From positions 186,001 to 250,000 of the forward strand of contig NZ_VNJK01000003.1 in the NCBI RefSeq assembly GCF_007786455.1: a DNA stretch of 64,000 nt, in the 5' to 3' direction. Made by a program: the position numbers and the translations under genes. Positions 43,592-52,985 of the stretch are shown here, in pieces; the first letter of the stretch is position 1; the number at the start of each line of letters is the position of its first letter. Origin of the DNA: Paenibacillus agilis (GTDB lineage Bacteria > Bacillota > Bacilli > Paenibacillales > Paenibacillaceae). The notes under the pieces are model-generated. The model had not been told where the DNA came from and searched no databases. It worked only from the letters and a program-made list of their open reading frames with translations.

Positions 43592-44374
43592 TCACTTTTC
43601 TGTAGGTTTATTACTAATATACCAGTAAGCTATACCGACAAATACTATTCCGCCAACTGCATTGCCAACCGTAACAGGAATCATGTTGTACAGCCATCCT
43701 GCCCATGTGATGGAATCAGGGTGCTGCGGTAATAGGAGAGACAAAGTGAGCAATGACATATTGGCAACACTATGCTCATACCCCGTCGCTATAAAGGCAT
43801 ATAGCATCCACCAAATAAGTATTAGTTTTGCGATGTCTTCCTTTGCACGCATTGATGTCCATATCGCTAAGCAGACCAGCCAGTTGCACAAAATCCCTCG
43901 GAAAAATAGCTCATGGATCGGCATATTCATTTTCGCTGCTGCGGTCGTAAATAATAAATGATCGGGGGCAACTTTTCCGAAAATGCCTGTACCATAGATG
44001 AGCAGACTGAATAATACAGCACCAGCCAAATTGCCAAGGAAGACAATGACCCAACTGCTCCATGTTACGGACCACGGTGTTCGCTTGGAGAGGCTGCTCA
44101 CTGTAAATAGCATATTGTTACCCGTTAGCAGCTCCGCCCCTGCAAATATGATTAAAGTAAGCGCGATGCCAAAGGAGGCACCCATAATTACCGAAGTAGC
44201 CGGAGAGTTAGCTTCCATAAAGGGACTGCCAACTTTGAAAATAAGCATAATGCCAAAGCCAACGTAAGCACCCGCTAGCATCGCTGCCACCCAATATCGT
44301 GCCAGGCTTGATTGCATTAATTTCTTCTTCGTTTCTACCGCTTCATTAATCTGGTCAATCGTTGGCTGAAACAT
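43592..44374 (-). CDS. Formate/nitrite transporter family channel
   Basis: The 260-residue protein has six helices and the FNT signatures GAELLTGNNMLFTVS and YEHSVANMSLLTLS (the conserved central-pore His lies in the latter). FNT pentamers carry formate, nitrite or other small monovalent anions. Nitrite/formate specificity cannot be told. GAGGGG precedes the ATG at 44374. It is monocistronic. Confidence 0.9.
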   Translation of the reverse strand: MFQPTIDQINEAVETKKKLMQSSLARYWVAAMLAGAYVGFGIMLIFKVGSPFMEANSPATSVIMGASFGIALTLIIFAGAELLTGNNMLFTVSSLSKRTPWSVTWSSWVIVFLGNLAGAVLFSLLIYGTGIFGKVAPDHLLFTTAAAKMNMPIHELFFRGILCNWLVCLAIWTSMRAKEDIAKLILIWWMLYAFIATGYEHSVANMSLLTLSLLLPQHPDSITWAGWLYNMIPVTVGNAVGGIVFVGIAYWYISNKPTEK

Positions 44375-44639
44375 GTTACCCCTCGCTTTTTCAATTACGA
44401 ATATATAGTAGTTTTTATTTGATAAATTTTGATGAAGTTCTATTAGTAATTCATAGCTTTCAAGTAGTTTCTAGTTTATTACAACGTATATGGAATTGTC
44501 TCGAATTTCGGAGTAAGAAAATAGAGCCTCTTAAAGTCATCATTTGTTATTGATTAGCTAACGATCAGCGATCAGCAGCTAGTGATGCGTTCGATAGGCT
44601 CTTGCGATACTAGGGAAGCACTGGATTAGAAATTAGCGG

Positions 44640-44810
44640 CAAAAATGCAGTTATTTCATCTGTTAATAGGCTTATTTAGGCTGTTATCTGCAAAAATGCA
44701 TTTATTTTTCTATTCGTAGCCATTTCAGCTACATAATCGAGAAAATAACTGCACATTTGTCCATTTTTATTGTCAAATGAAGTTTTTTCATTAAAATAAC
44801 TGCATTTTTG
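44640..44810. repeat. 171-bp AT-rich repeat with perfect 17-bp terminal inverted repeats, copy 2
   Basis: CAAAAATGCAGTTATTT (44640-44656) and AAATAACTGCATTTTTG (44794-44810) are exact inverted repeats. Two internal, imperfect copies of the same motif lie at about 44690 and 44743. The element at 5477-5597 has related ends. Non-coding; MITE-like or a structured intergenic repeat. The rest of the gap 44375-44887 holds nothing recognisable. Confidence 0.65.
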
Positions 44811-44887
44811 TCCATACATTGTGATTTTCGCGCGATAAGTGGTAGATTTCGTGAATACCAATACTACTCTGTTCCCAGCTAATTATT

Positions 44888-45784
44888 TTACAATCCCGCG
44901 TTCTTTTGCAGGCGGCGAACGATGGCCATAAAGTCTTCCTTAGAGATGCCAGGAGCAAATTCTTCAGGAAGGTCATCCAAATCAGGAATCGGATGGCCTT
45001 CTGGCGTACCTTGCTTCACTTCTAATGGCTTGCCGTCCCCTGGGTGCTTACCGTTCCAAATCAATCCGATATCCTTGTAGTCGTTATCACTCCACGTATA
45101 CAGAATTCGTCCAAGCCCCTGATCCTCGAATTTGCGTGCAGTTTCAAAGGCGCGGTTATCGAGGTTCGGAATCGGCAGCATCTTGGTTACATCGACTCCT
45201 GTTGCAATTTCCAATGCCTTTGAGTAGGCAAGAACATGGGTACCGCCACGCACGAGCAAATATCCAATCATGGCACGGGCTGTAGGATGGTCCGTCATTT
45301 CATACACTCTCATCTTATGGGTGCGAGCGCCGCATTCTAGGAAAAAGTTATGCAGCAGATCAAGCACGAGGTTGCCGCTGTTAAATACGTAGTCTCCCGC
45401 CCACGGTCGGCCCATCGAATCCCCAACGACGGTCGTTTGAGCATTCGCGATAAAGTGATACGTATTGCGGGCGTTCATACCGACATGTAGTGGCGTTTTA
45501 TTCGGATTGCCTGGTTTTGTGCTGCCTGACAGCACAATGTTAATCGTATTGGAGACAAGCTCAACGTGCCCGAACTCTTCTGCCGTTATGCTGGCAACGA
45601 TATCATAAAAAGGCTTCAGTTTTCGCTTCTGCCGAAAGTTGAATGACTGAAACATATAATTATTTAAGGTAGACATCTCACCGAACCGTCCACCCAGCAG
45701 TTCCTGCACAGCGGCAGCAGCATTCGGGTCTCCTTCCTTTAAGACAGGCAAATCAATCGCCAGTCGATTGATTCGTTTGAACAT
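44888..45784 (-). CDS. Manganese catalase
   Basis: The 298-residue protein starts MFKRINRLAIDLPVLKEGDP and has the non-heme di-manganese catalase core: a ferritin-like bundle with ITAEEFGHVELV, FFLECGARTHKMRVYEMTDH and GGTHVLAYSKALE. It disproportionates hydrogen peroxide in the cytoplasm or in the spore coat (some Bacillus homologues are coat proteins). ATG 45784 has AAAGGAGGT upstream; the longer frame to 45838 contains that site. It is divergent from the Bce regulator gene. Confidence 0.92.
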   Translation of the reverse strand: MFKRINRLAIDLPVLKEGDPNAAAAVQELLGGRFGEMSTLNNYMFQSFNFRQKRKLKPFYDIVASITAEEFGHVELVSNTINIVLSGSTKPGNPNKTPLHVGMNARNTYHFIANAQTTVVGDSMGRPWAGDYVFNSGNLVLDLLHNFFLECGARTHKMRVYEMTDHPTARAMIGYLLVRGGTHVLAYSKALEIATGVDVTKMLPIPNLDNRAFETARKFEDQGLGRILYTWSDNDYKDIGLIWNGKHPGDGKPLEVKQGTPEGHPIPDLDDLPEEFAPGISKEDFMAIVRRLQKNAGL

Positions 45785-46028
45785 GTGAAGACCTCCTTTA
45801 TCAGGGAGTGAATTTATGTGACTCGACAGCGTTCCCAAATTCGGTTCTAATCGTGCTGCCTATTTTTCTGTTACACAAGCTCACAAAGTTCATCATCATA
45901 CATTGTTTTAGACCTATGCCGACGACAGAATGTCCTATGTCTACAGCCTGCAAAGAGCCTCGTTTGACCTTGATATTAGGGTCTTTTACAATAGTGAAAA
46001 GATTCGGATTCATGAAGGGGAATGACAC

Positions 46029-46730
46029 GTGTATAAAATATTGATTGTCGAAGATGATCCGAAAATAGCAGAGCTACTAGCCTCTCATATTGAGAAATAT
46101 GGATATGACAGCATCGTTATCCAAGATTTCGGTTCTGTTCAAGACGAGTTTCAGCGTATCCAACCCCATATCGTGGTGATGGATGTCAATTTGCCTAGCT
46201 ATGATGGCTATTATTGGTGTCGGCAAATTCGTATGGTATCCACTTGTCCTATTTTGTTCTTATCTGCACGCAGCGGTGAGATGGATCAAGTGTTGGCTTT
46301 AGAGAGCGGAGCGGACGATTATATTACAAAGCCATTTTCAAGAGAAATTGTGATGGCGAAAATTCGCAGTCAAATTAGGCGTGTATACGGCGACTATGCG
46401 ATAAAGGAACGTATGGTGGAAAAGTACGGCATGATGCTGTATCCGGAACGGCTTGAACTTCATCTCAAGGGCAGCATGGTTCCGTTGACAAAGAAGGAAG
46501 CCGTCCTCATTGAGACGCTGCTTGAGGCTTGTCCACGTATCGTAAAGCGAGATGCTATTTTGGATAAGCTATGGGACGATGAAAGCTATATTGATGACAA
46601 TACATTGAGTGTAAACATTACCCGCTTACGGAAGAAGCTGTCGGATCTCGATGTAGAAGATGCGCTGGAGACGGTACGCGGAGTCGGCTATCGCTTAAAT
46701 CAAACATGGTCGATTGAAGGTCAGTCATGA
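46029..46730 (+). CDS. bceR: BceR-type response regulator
   Basis: The 233-residue OmpR-family regulator has a receiver domain with D-D pair, phospho-Asp in VVMDVNLPSYDGYYWC and K of TKPFSR. The winged helix ends TVRGVGYRLNQ. The DGYYWCRQIR segment is typical of BceR. GTG 46029 follows AGGGGAAT. Its stop overlaps the kinase start (ATGA). It should activate the ABC transporter genes at 47916-50568 in response to peptide antibiotics. Confidence 0.88.
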   Translation: MYKILIVEDDPKIAELLASHIEKYGYDSIVIQDFGSVQDEFQRIQPHIVVMDVNLPSYDGYYWCRQIRMVSTCPILFLSARSGEMDQVLALESGADDYITKPFSREIVMAKIRSQIRRVYGDYAIKERMVEKYGMMLYPERLELHLKGSMVPLTKKEAVLIETLLEACPRIVKRDAILDKLWDDESYIDDNTLSVNITRLRKKLSDLDVEDALETVRGVGYRLNQTWSIEGQS

Positions 46731-47710
46731 GACTGTTTATTCGTGAACATATTCCACTGATAGGCTTTACGGTGATTCAATTATTTCTTGTGCTGCTCGT
46801 CGTATGGTTTGATGGCTACAAGCAAATAGGGACAGCATTGTACGCGATGTTTCTCGGATTGTTTGTGCTGCTAGGTTATTTGATATATCGATATGTGACC
46901 CATCGCAAGCTATATGAGCGGCTTTCTCGACCACTCTTGTCCATCCATGATGGGGGAAATACGGCTGATACCCCGTTAGGTCAAGCTGTTGATACCTTAT
47001 TGGAGAAGCAATACAGCTTTTATCAACAGCAGCTCAAGACGTGGGAGCGCAAGCAGCAGGATCATCTTACGTTTATGAACCAATGGGTTCATCAGATGAA
47101 AACGCCACTATCGGTCATTGAGCTCATTATCCAGGATGGCGAGGATATCGATCTAACAAGCATTTCGGAAGAGACGGATCGGCTGCGACAGGGGCTTGAA
47201 ATGGTTCTTTATATGTCTCGACTGGAAACGTTCGCTCAAGATTTTCATGTGGATCGAGTATCTCTGCACGCAGTTGTCAAAGAAGCAATTAAGGACAATA
47301 AGGGATTTTTCATTCGAAGTTATGTGTATCCGGAAAATGTAGTCCCTGATGATCTGTTCGTTGAGACCGATGTGAAGTGGCTTCGATTTGTTATTTATCA
47401 GCTGCTATCTAATGCCATTAAGTATTCGGCAGGCAGCCGAGAAAAGATAACCATATCAGCGTATACACAGGAACGTGCGGTCATTTTGGAAGTCACAGAT
47501 CGTGGTGTAGGCATACCTAAGCAGGATCTATCTCGCGTATTTAGAGCGTTTTATACAGGAGAAAATGGGAGAGTATATCGGGAATCAACAGGCATGGGGT
47601 TGTATCTCGTGAAAGAGGTCATCGATAAGCTCCATCATAACATTACCCTTGAATCGACGGTTGGAGTTGGTACCACCGTTCGTATTGAATTTCCACATGC
47701 CCGATCATAA
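46727..47710 (+). CDS. bceS: BceS-type intramembrane-sensing histidine kinase
   Basis: The 327-residue kinase has two helices (about 9-28 and 33-53) with almost no outer loop, the hallmark of intramembrane-sensing kinases that need their ABC transporter as sensor. The His-box region is FMNQWVHQMKTPLSVIEL, and the ATPase has NAIKYSAG and STGMGLYLV. It overlaps bceR by 4 nt. A terminator follows, separating it from bceAB. Confidence 0.88.
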   Translation: MRLFIREHIPLIGFTVIQLFLVLLVVWFDGYKQIGTALYAMFLGLFVLLGYLIYRYVTHRKLYERLSRPLLSIHDGGNTADTPLGQAVDTLLEKQYSFYQQQLKTWERKQQDHLTFMNQWVHQMKTPLSVIELIIQDGEDIDLTSISEETDRLRQGLEMVLYMSRLETFAQDFHVDRVSLHAVVKEAIKDNKGFFIRSYVYPENVVPDDLFVETDVKWLRFVIYQLLSNAIKYSAGSREKITISAYTQERAVILEVTDRGVGIPKQDLSRVFRAFYTGENGRVYRESTGMGLYLVKEVIDKLHHNITLESTVGVGTTVRIEFPHARS

Positions 47711-47756
47711 TTGATATGTTTCCTTGGGAAAAATCATTGATAATAAGAGGACATAA

Positions 47757-47792
47757 GAACGGGGATTGCTTAGTCAAACCTCGTTCTTTTTT
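47757..47792 (+). terminator. Terminator between bceS and bceA
   Basis: GAACGGGG (47757-47764) and CCTCGTTC (47779-47786) pair, followed by TTTTTTAT. It implies that bceAB has its own promoter. Confidence 0.75.
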
Positions 47793-47825
47793 ATATCCGT
47801 TCACAATTATAGGAGCGAACATAAC

Positions 47826-47890
47826 CTTACAAAGTTGTTAGTTTGGTGAAAGATGGAAAGGTAGGAGAAGGTGCGAGGGTGGTCTATACT
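47826..47890 (+). promoter_or_regulatory. Candidate BceR site and promoter of bceAB
   Basis: CTTACAAAGTTGTTAG (47826-47841) is an imperfect palindrome with 12 of 16 symmetric positions. TATACT (47885-47890) is a fair -10, but the -35 position is poor, as expected for an activator-dependent promoter. The palindrome is centred roughly 60 bp upstream of the likely start. Inferred. Confidence 0.45.
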
Positions 47891-47915
47891 AAGTGCATCT
47901 GAGAAAGGAGACGGA

Positions 47916-48689
47916 ATGATGGAAATCGTTAACGTTCGCGACCTCTGCAAGGTATATAAAGAAAAAGTAGCGTATGAGGCCTTGACCAATATTGATTTAA
48001 CAATTGCTAAGGGAGAGTTTGTTGGCATAATGGGGCCTTCCGGCAGTGGCAAAACAACACTTCTCAATATTATATCGACGATCGATGCGCCAACTTCTGG
48101 TGATGTTCGAATTAATGGTCAATATCCGCATGATTTGTTTCCCGAGCAGCTAGCTGCATTTCGCCGTAAAGAATTAGGCTTCGTGTTTCAGTCATTCAAC
48201 CTATTGAACACACTCACAGTAGAAGAAAATATACTGCTTCCTCTTACACTCGAAGGTATTCCGCTTAAAGAAATGGATATCAAAGTGAAAGCGATAGCGC
48301 AGAAGCTCGGTATATCAGATATATTGCAGAAGCGTACGTATGAAATATCTGGTGGGCAAGCACAGCGAACTGCGATTGCTCGTGCACTCATACACGATCC
48401 GAAGCTTGTACTGGCTGATGAGCCAACAGGAAATTTGGATTCAAAGGCTGCTCGCGATGTCATGGAATTGATGGCTCATTTAAATCGAACCGAGCAGACG
48501 ACGATGATGCTGGTGACGCATGATGCGATGGCGGCCAGCTATTGCAACCGAGTTGTCTTTATTAAGGATGGCAAATTCCACAATGAGATTGAATGCGGAG
48601 AGAGCCGGGAGGAGTTCTATCAGAAAATTATTCATGTCCTATCGCTGTTGGGAGGGTATCGACATGACGTTTCGTCAATTCGCGTTTAG
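47916..48689 (+). CDS. bceA: BceA-type ABC transporter ATPase
   Basis: The 257-residue ATPase has Walker A GPSGSGKTT, Q-loop FVFQSFNLLN, signature ISGGQAQRTAIAR, Walker B LVLADEPTGNLDS and the H-loop THD. The MacB/BceA-type sequence and the adjacent large permease mark a peptide-antibiotic detoxification module. ATG 47916 has AAAGGAG 5 nt upstream. The coding end overlaps bceB by 26 nt. Confidence 0.9.
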   Translation: MMEIVNVRDLCKVYKEKVAYEALTNIDLTIAKGEFVGIMGPSGSGKTTLLNIISTIDAPTSGDVRINGQYPHDLFPEQLAAFRRKELGFVFQSFNLLNTLTVEENILLPLTLEGIPLKEMDIKVKAIAQKLGISDILQKRTYEISGGQAQRTAIARALIHDPKLVLADEPTGNLDSKAARDVMELMAHLNRTEQTTMMLVTHDAMAASYCNRVVFIKDGKFHNEIECGESREEFYQKIIHVLSLLGGYRHDVSSIRV

Positions 48690-50568
48690 AAATATTGTTC
48701 GGAATAAACGTGTCTATGTAGCCCATTTTTTGAGCAGCTCGTTTTCGGTCATGATTTTCTTTATTTATGCGCTGCTGCTGTTTCATCCCAATTTGCAAGG
48801 AGAGTTGGCTTCTACTAGCATTACCATTAGTCAACTTGGCATGATGGCGATGGAGGTATCGCAATATATTATTTTTACGTTTTCGTTTTTCTTTTGTATG
48901 TATTCAGTCAGTGCTTTTTTGAAGGCGCGTAAGCGAGAGTTTGGCATTTTGATGGTACAGGGGATGTCACCGAAGCAGCTTCATCAGCTTTTGTTTATGG
49001 AAAATATGATGATTGGTCTAGCTTCGATTATCGTAGGCATTCTAACGGGAGTTGTGCTGTCCAAGCTCATATTGCTTGTTAGTGCCAGCGTGTTGTTCAT
49101 ACGAAATGGACTTCCGTTCTATATTCCGTGGCAAGCTATATCCTTAACGGCATTGGCGTTTATAGTGATGTTTTTGGTAGTCTCATTACTCACATCAAGG
49201 TTGGTGAAGACCAATCAGTTAATTGAGCTGATTCGGTCGGCAGATAAGCCTAAGCCTGAGCCGAAGGCGTCCGTATGGTTAGCGCTATTATCGATTGTGC
49301 TCATCGTGGCAGGATATGCAACTGTATTTTATTTTGCGCTGAAAGAACAATCCCCGTACATACTTCTTGCATGTGTCACTCTTACGGTGATAGGGACGTA
49401 TTTCTTATTTACACAGCTGAGTGTGTATGTGCTCCGTTTGTTACGCGCTAGGAGAGGGCTACTGCTTCGCAAAACGAATTTACTGGTATTGTCGGAACTT
49501 GGTTATCGGATGCGAGACAATGCCGTGATGTTCTTTATGGTTTCGGTGGTAACGGCTGTATCTTTCACAGGCATTGGTACTTCTTTTGCTCTGCTGAATC
49601 CAGGCCTTGCTGCTATGGAGAAGCCGTACGCATTTACGTATAACTCCCTTGGTAATAATCCGTATGAAGAAGAGCATTGGAAGATGATAGAGAATGAGCT
49701 TGGACGGGCAGGATTTGAATATGAGTCAGCTAAAATAGAAGTGACCCATACAAACAATGGAGAGGGCTTGCTTACGCTGTCTGACTATAACAGCTTGGCT
49801 GGTATGCTCGGATATCCACCAGAAACATTATCTGATCCGAATGAGGTTCTATTAGCCCCTACAACCGTATTCCAACAAACCCAGTTCAACAAGAAGGCAA
49901 TGTTACCAGAAACCGTGACGATAGATGTTCGGGATTCGAAATATGATATGAAGGTGAAAACAGCAGGAGCGGCAATTGTAGATACTTACGTGGAAAAGGT
50001 TATCGTGGTGCCTGATGAGCTAGCGGAGCGTGCAAAGTTTGAATCAACAGAGCATATTAAATTTGTCGTTAAGGACTGGGAATATACACAAGAAGTAGCA
50101 CGAAAGATCGAGGCTAACTTAGAGGAGTATCCCGATGCAAAAGGCGGTTTTTACTTTGAGTCACTTGTTACACACTGGCTTACTTCCAAGCAGGAAAATG
50201 GGATTATTCTCATGGTAAGTGTGCTGATCGGCATCGTATTCTTTACGTTCGCAGCCAGTTTCCTGTACTTCCGTTTATACACAGACCTTGAGCGAGATCG
50301 CCAGCATTACAACATGATTGCGAAGGTTGGATTAAGCCGAAAAGAAATGAAGCGGGTCGTCACCGCCCAATTCGTATTAATGTTCTTCCTGCCTTTCCTA
50401 GTGGCAGTTGTCCATAGCAGTGTCGCATTTATGGCGCTGCAGCAGTTAGTCAGCTACTCGGTCTTGCAGGCATCGATTCTTATTTTTATTACCTTTGCAG
50501 TTGTACAGTTTATATACTTCATCGGAATTCGATGGCGCTATCTTCACAATTTGATGCGTGCGATGTAG
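48664..50568 (+). CDS. bceB: BceB-type ABC transporter permease
   Basis: The 634-residue FtsX-family permease has about ten helices and the large extracytoplasmic domain of about 200 residues between helices VII and VIII (roughly 320-530) that defines BceB proteins and recognises peptide antibiotic-lipid complexes. ATG 48664 (MTFRQFAFRNIVRNKRVYVA) follows GGGAGGG, inside the end of bceA. With BceA it both protects the cell and signals to BceS. Confidence 0.9.
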   Translation: MTFRQFAFRNIVRNKRVYVAHFLSSSFSVMIFFIYALLLFHPNLQGELASTSITISQLGMMAMEVSQYIIFTFSFFFCMYSVSAFLKARKREFGILMVQGMSPKQLHQLLFMENMMIGLASIIVGILTGVVLSKLILLVSASVLFIRNGLPFYIPWQAISLTALAFIVMFLVVSLLTSRLVKTNQLIELIRSADKPKPEPKASVWLALLSIVLIVAGYATVFYFALKEQSPYILLACVTLTVIGTYFLFTQLSVYVLRLLRARRGLLLRKTNLLVLSELGYRMRDNAVMFFMVSVVTAVSFTGIGTSFALLNPGLAAMEKPYAFTYNSLGNNPYEEEHWKMIENELGRAGFEYESAKIEVTHTNNGEGLLTLSDYNSLAGMLGYPPETLSDPNEVLLAPTTVFQQTQFNKKAMLPETVTIDVRDSKYDMKVKTAGAAIVDTYVEKVIVVPDELAERAKFESTEHIKFVVKDWEYTQEVARKIEANLEEYPDAKGGFYFESLVTHWLTSKQENGIILMVSVLIGIVFFTFAASFLYFRLYTDLERDRQHYNMIAKVGLSRKEMKRVVTAQFVLMFFLPFLVAVVHSSVAFMALQQLVSYSVLQASILIFITFAVVQFIYFIGIRWRYLHNLMRAM

Positions 50569-50579
50569 TCCAAGGATAA

Positions 50580-50658
50580 TAAAAAATCCCCTTACGAATT
50601 GAGAACACTGCTGCTCCAAGCAGCGGCGCATCTCTTGCTTTCGTTAAGGGGATTTTTA
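50580..50658. terminator. Bidirectional terminator after bceB and namA
   Basis: AAAAATCCCCTTA and TAAGGGGATTTTT bracket an inner GCTGCTCCAAGCAGC hairpin, forming a long two-part stem between convergent genes. Confidence 0.8.
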
Positions 50659-50724
50659 GGTTTGCAGCTGTGCTGCCTATGGACGAATATAAATGTTCAT
50701 TACTTAACTAGCACTAGCACAAGA

Positions 50725-51735
50725 TTACCATCCACGCTTGTAAGGCTGCGGCGCCTCCAGCTTGGCATTCAATACTTCAGCTGCACGGCGCGGCCAGTAG
50801 GGATCACGCAGCAATTCACGGCCTATGAACACAAGATCGGCACGATGATTACGTACAATGTCTTCTGCGTGAGTAGGCTCCGTTATAAGTCCAACGGCTC
50901 CTGTTAAGATCCCCGTCGATTGACGAATCATCGAAGCATAGTTAACTTGATAGCCTGGGTAAGCTTTGACTGGATACGGTACCGTTCCACCTGAGCTGCA
51001 GTCTACGACGTCAACGCCTTGTGATTTCATACGGCGCGCATAGTCCGTATACGTCTCTATGGAGTTGCCGTTTTCAGCATATTCATTTGCTGATATACGG
51101 ACGAATAAAGGTTTATCCCAAACGTGACGGACGCTATCAATGATTTCTGCTAAAAAACGATAGCGATTGTCGCTGTTTCCACCGTATTGATCTCTTCGTT
51201 CATTGGTGAGTGGTGACAAAAATTCATTGATAAGATAGCCATGAGCTGCATGAATTTCCACGACGTCGAAGCCTGCCTGATCAGCTCGCTGCGCCGCATC
51301 TGAGAATGATTTGATCGCTTTGCGAATCTCTTCTTGCGACATCTCCTTCGGAACTTGATAGTCGCTATTAAAGGCAATGGCCGAAGGAGCTACGGCATCA
51401 GGAACCTCCGCTTTGCGACCTGCATGGGCGATTTGAATGCCGATTTTCATCCCGTGCGTATGCACGATATCTACGAGTCGACGCAAGCCTTCAATATGCT
51501 CATCGCTCCATATGCCCAAGTCGCGGGAACTAATCCGCCCGTTCGGTTGGACAGCTGTAGCTTCCACCATAATAAGGCCCACTTGTCCAACTGCACGTGA
51601 TGCATAGTGGACCAAATGCCAATCGTTTACTTTTCCGTCCTCGGTTTCACAAGCGTACATGCACATGGGTGACATGACAATCCGATTTGGCAGTGTTACA
51701 TTACGAATCGTTAACGGTTCGAATAAATGAGGCAT
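50725..51735 (-). CDS. namA: Old yellow enzyme, YqjM/NamA-type NADPH dehydrogenase
   Basis: The 336-residue FMN enzyme reduces activated C=C bonds of enones and nitro-compounds. Traits of the YqjM subgroup are present: C25 in SPMCMYA, the histidine pair in [35 protein letters not shown], and a C-terminal Arg-Gly-Trp that reaches into the partner subunit's active site. It acts in the cytoplasm in oxidative or xenobiotic stress. It converges on bceB. Confidence 0.92.
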   Translation of the reverse strand: MPHLFEPLTIRNVTLPNRIVMSPMCMYACETEDGKVNDWHLVHYASRAVGQVGLIMVEATAVQPNGRISSRDLGIWSDEHIEGLRRLVDIVHTHGMKIGIQIAHAGRKAEVPDAVAPSAIAFNSDYQVPKEMSQEEIRKAIKSFSDAAQRADQAGFDVVEIHAAHGYLINEFLSPLTNERRDQYGGNSDNRYRFLAEIIDSVRHVWDKPLFVRISANEYAENGNSIETYTDYARRMKSQGVDVVDCSSGGTVPYPVKAYPGYQVNYASMIRQSTGILTGAVGLITEPTHAEDIVRNHRADLVFIGRELLRDPYWPRRAAEVLNAKLEAPQPYKRGW

Positions 51736-51894
51736 AGTATACCCTCCACTCTACTTGATCCATCGTTAATCTATCTTATCGCTAGTTATTTTGATAGGTA
51801 GATATACAATCATTATACCTGTTCATAAGATCACTTACCAATCACATACAGTAGCGGGATATATGGACATTTTTCTAAAACGAATCAGCTATTT

Positions 51895-52824
51895 TTACGC
51901 CAACACCTGGTCAAACCATTGGATGACATCTGCGGTAACTTCATCACGATTCGTATCATTAAGCAGTTCGTGTCTTCCTTCTTTGTACGTAATCATTTTC
52001 ACGGATTGTGAGCCCGTTTGCTTTAATAACTTCTCTAAATGGGGCACACCTTTGCCGAAATTGCTTACTGGATCCATATCCCCTGCAATAAGCAGAATAG
52101 GAAGATCATTTGGTATGCGTGCGAGTTGTGCTGGTTGGTGGATACGGCGCAGCATACGGAACATCTCTTCGTAGAAGCCTACACTGCAAATGAAACCGCA
52201 GTAGGGGTCTTCCACATATTTTCGCACTTCATCTTTGTCACGGGACAACCAGTCGAACGAAGTTTCGCTTGGCTGGAAGCGACGATTAAAACCGCCAAAA
52301 GCCATATTATTAATCAGGTTGCTATGATATGTCCGTCCACGCATACGTCCAATCAACTGGGCGAGTACGATGCCTGCACCCAGTTCAGGTCCGCGGGGGC
52401 CATTACTGCCACAAAGAACCGCACCCGTCAAACGCTGTCCGTATTTTGCAAGATAGTCTGTAGATAAGAACGAGCCCATGCTATGTCCAAATAGCAGCAA
52501 TGGTAGTTGTGGATGAGCCGCTTCAATATGTCTGCTCAAAAGATCCATGTCCTGAACCATATGTTTCATATCGTTCGCTTCCAGATGACCTAGCAGTTCA
52601 TTGCTTGCAGCGGTTTGCCCATGACCCCGATGGTCGTTGGCGTAGACGATATACCCGTGATCGGTTAAGGAACGAGCGAATCTCTCATAGCGTGATCCTG
52701 TCTCGGTCATGCCATGTGCAATTTGTACGACGGCACGCACTGGCTTACTTTCATCAGGCGACCATTGGTTTATATGTAAAGCAAGTCCGTCGTGCGCTTG
52801 CAGAATGAAGGTATGATATTGCAT
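51895..52824 (-). CDS. Alpha/beta hydrolase, lysophospholipase/monoacylglycerol lipase type
   Basis: The 309-residue protein has the oxyanion motif VQIAHGMTETGSRYERFA, the nucleophile GHSMGS, a lid region, and late Asp and His of the triad in LLIAGDMDPVSNFG and EGRHELLNDTNRD. This layout is that of PldB-like lipases that act on monoacylglycerols or lysolipids. No signal peptide is present. Substrate not proven. Confidence 0.9.
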   Translation of the reverse strand: MQYHTFILQAHDGLALHINQWSPDESKPVRAVVQIAHGMTETGSRYERFARSLTDHGYIVYANDHRGHGQTAASNELLGHLEANDMKHMVQDMDLLSRHIEAAHPQLPLLLFGHSMGSFLSTDYLAKYGQRLTGAVLCGSNGPRGPELGAGIVLAQLIGRMRGRTYHSNLINNMAFGGFNRRFQPSETSFDWLSRDKDEVRKYVEDPYCGFICSVGFYEEMFRMLRRIHQPAQLARIPNDLPILLIAGDMDPVSNFGKGVPHLEKLLKQTGSQSVKMITYKEGRHELLNDTNRDEVTADVIQWFDQVLA

Positions 52825-52985
52825 CGTATCTGTTCAACTCCTAGTGAAGTGTTTTTATGGTGAGATTGTATTTTATATTGTAACTTGAAAATAGATGAAG
52901 TGCAGTGCAGCATTTCACCTCTTCATTTCTTTCCTGCTAAAAATGAAACATAAGCTATGAATGATAAATAAAGGAGATGAGCGTT

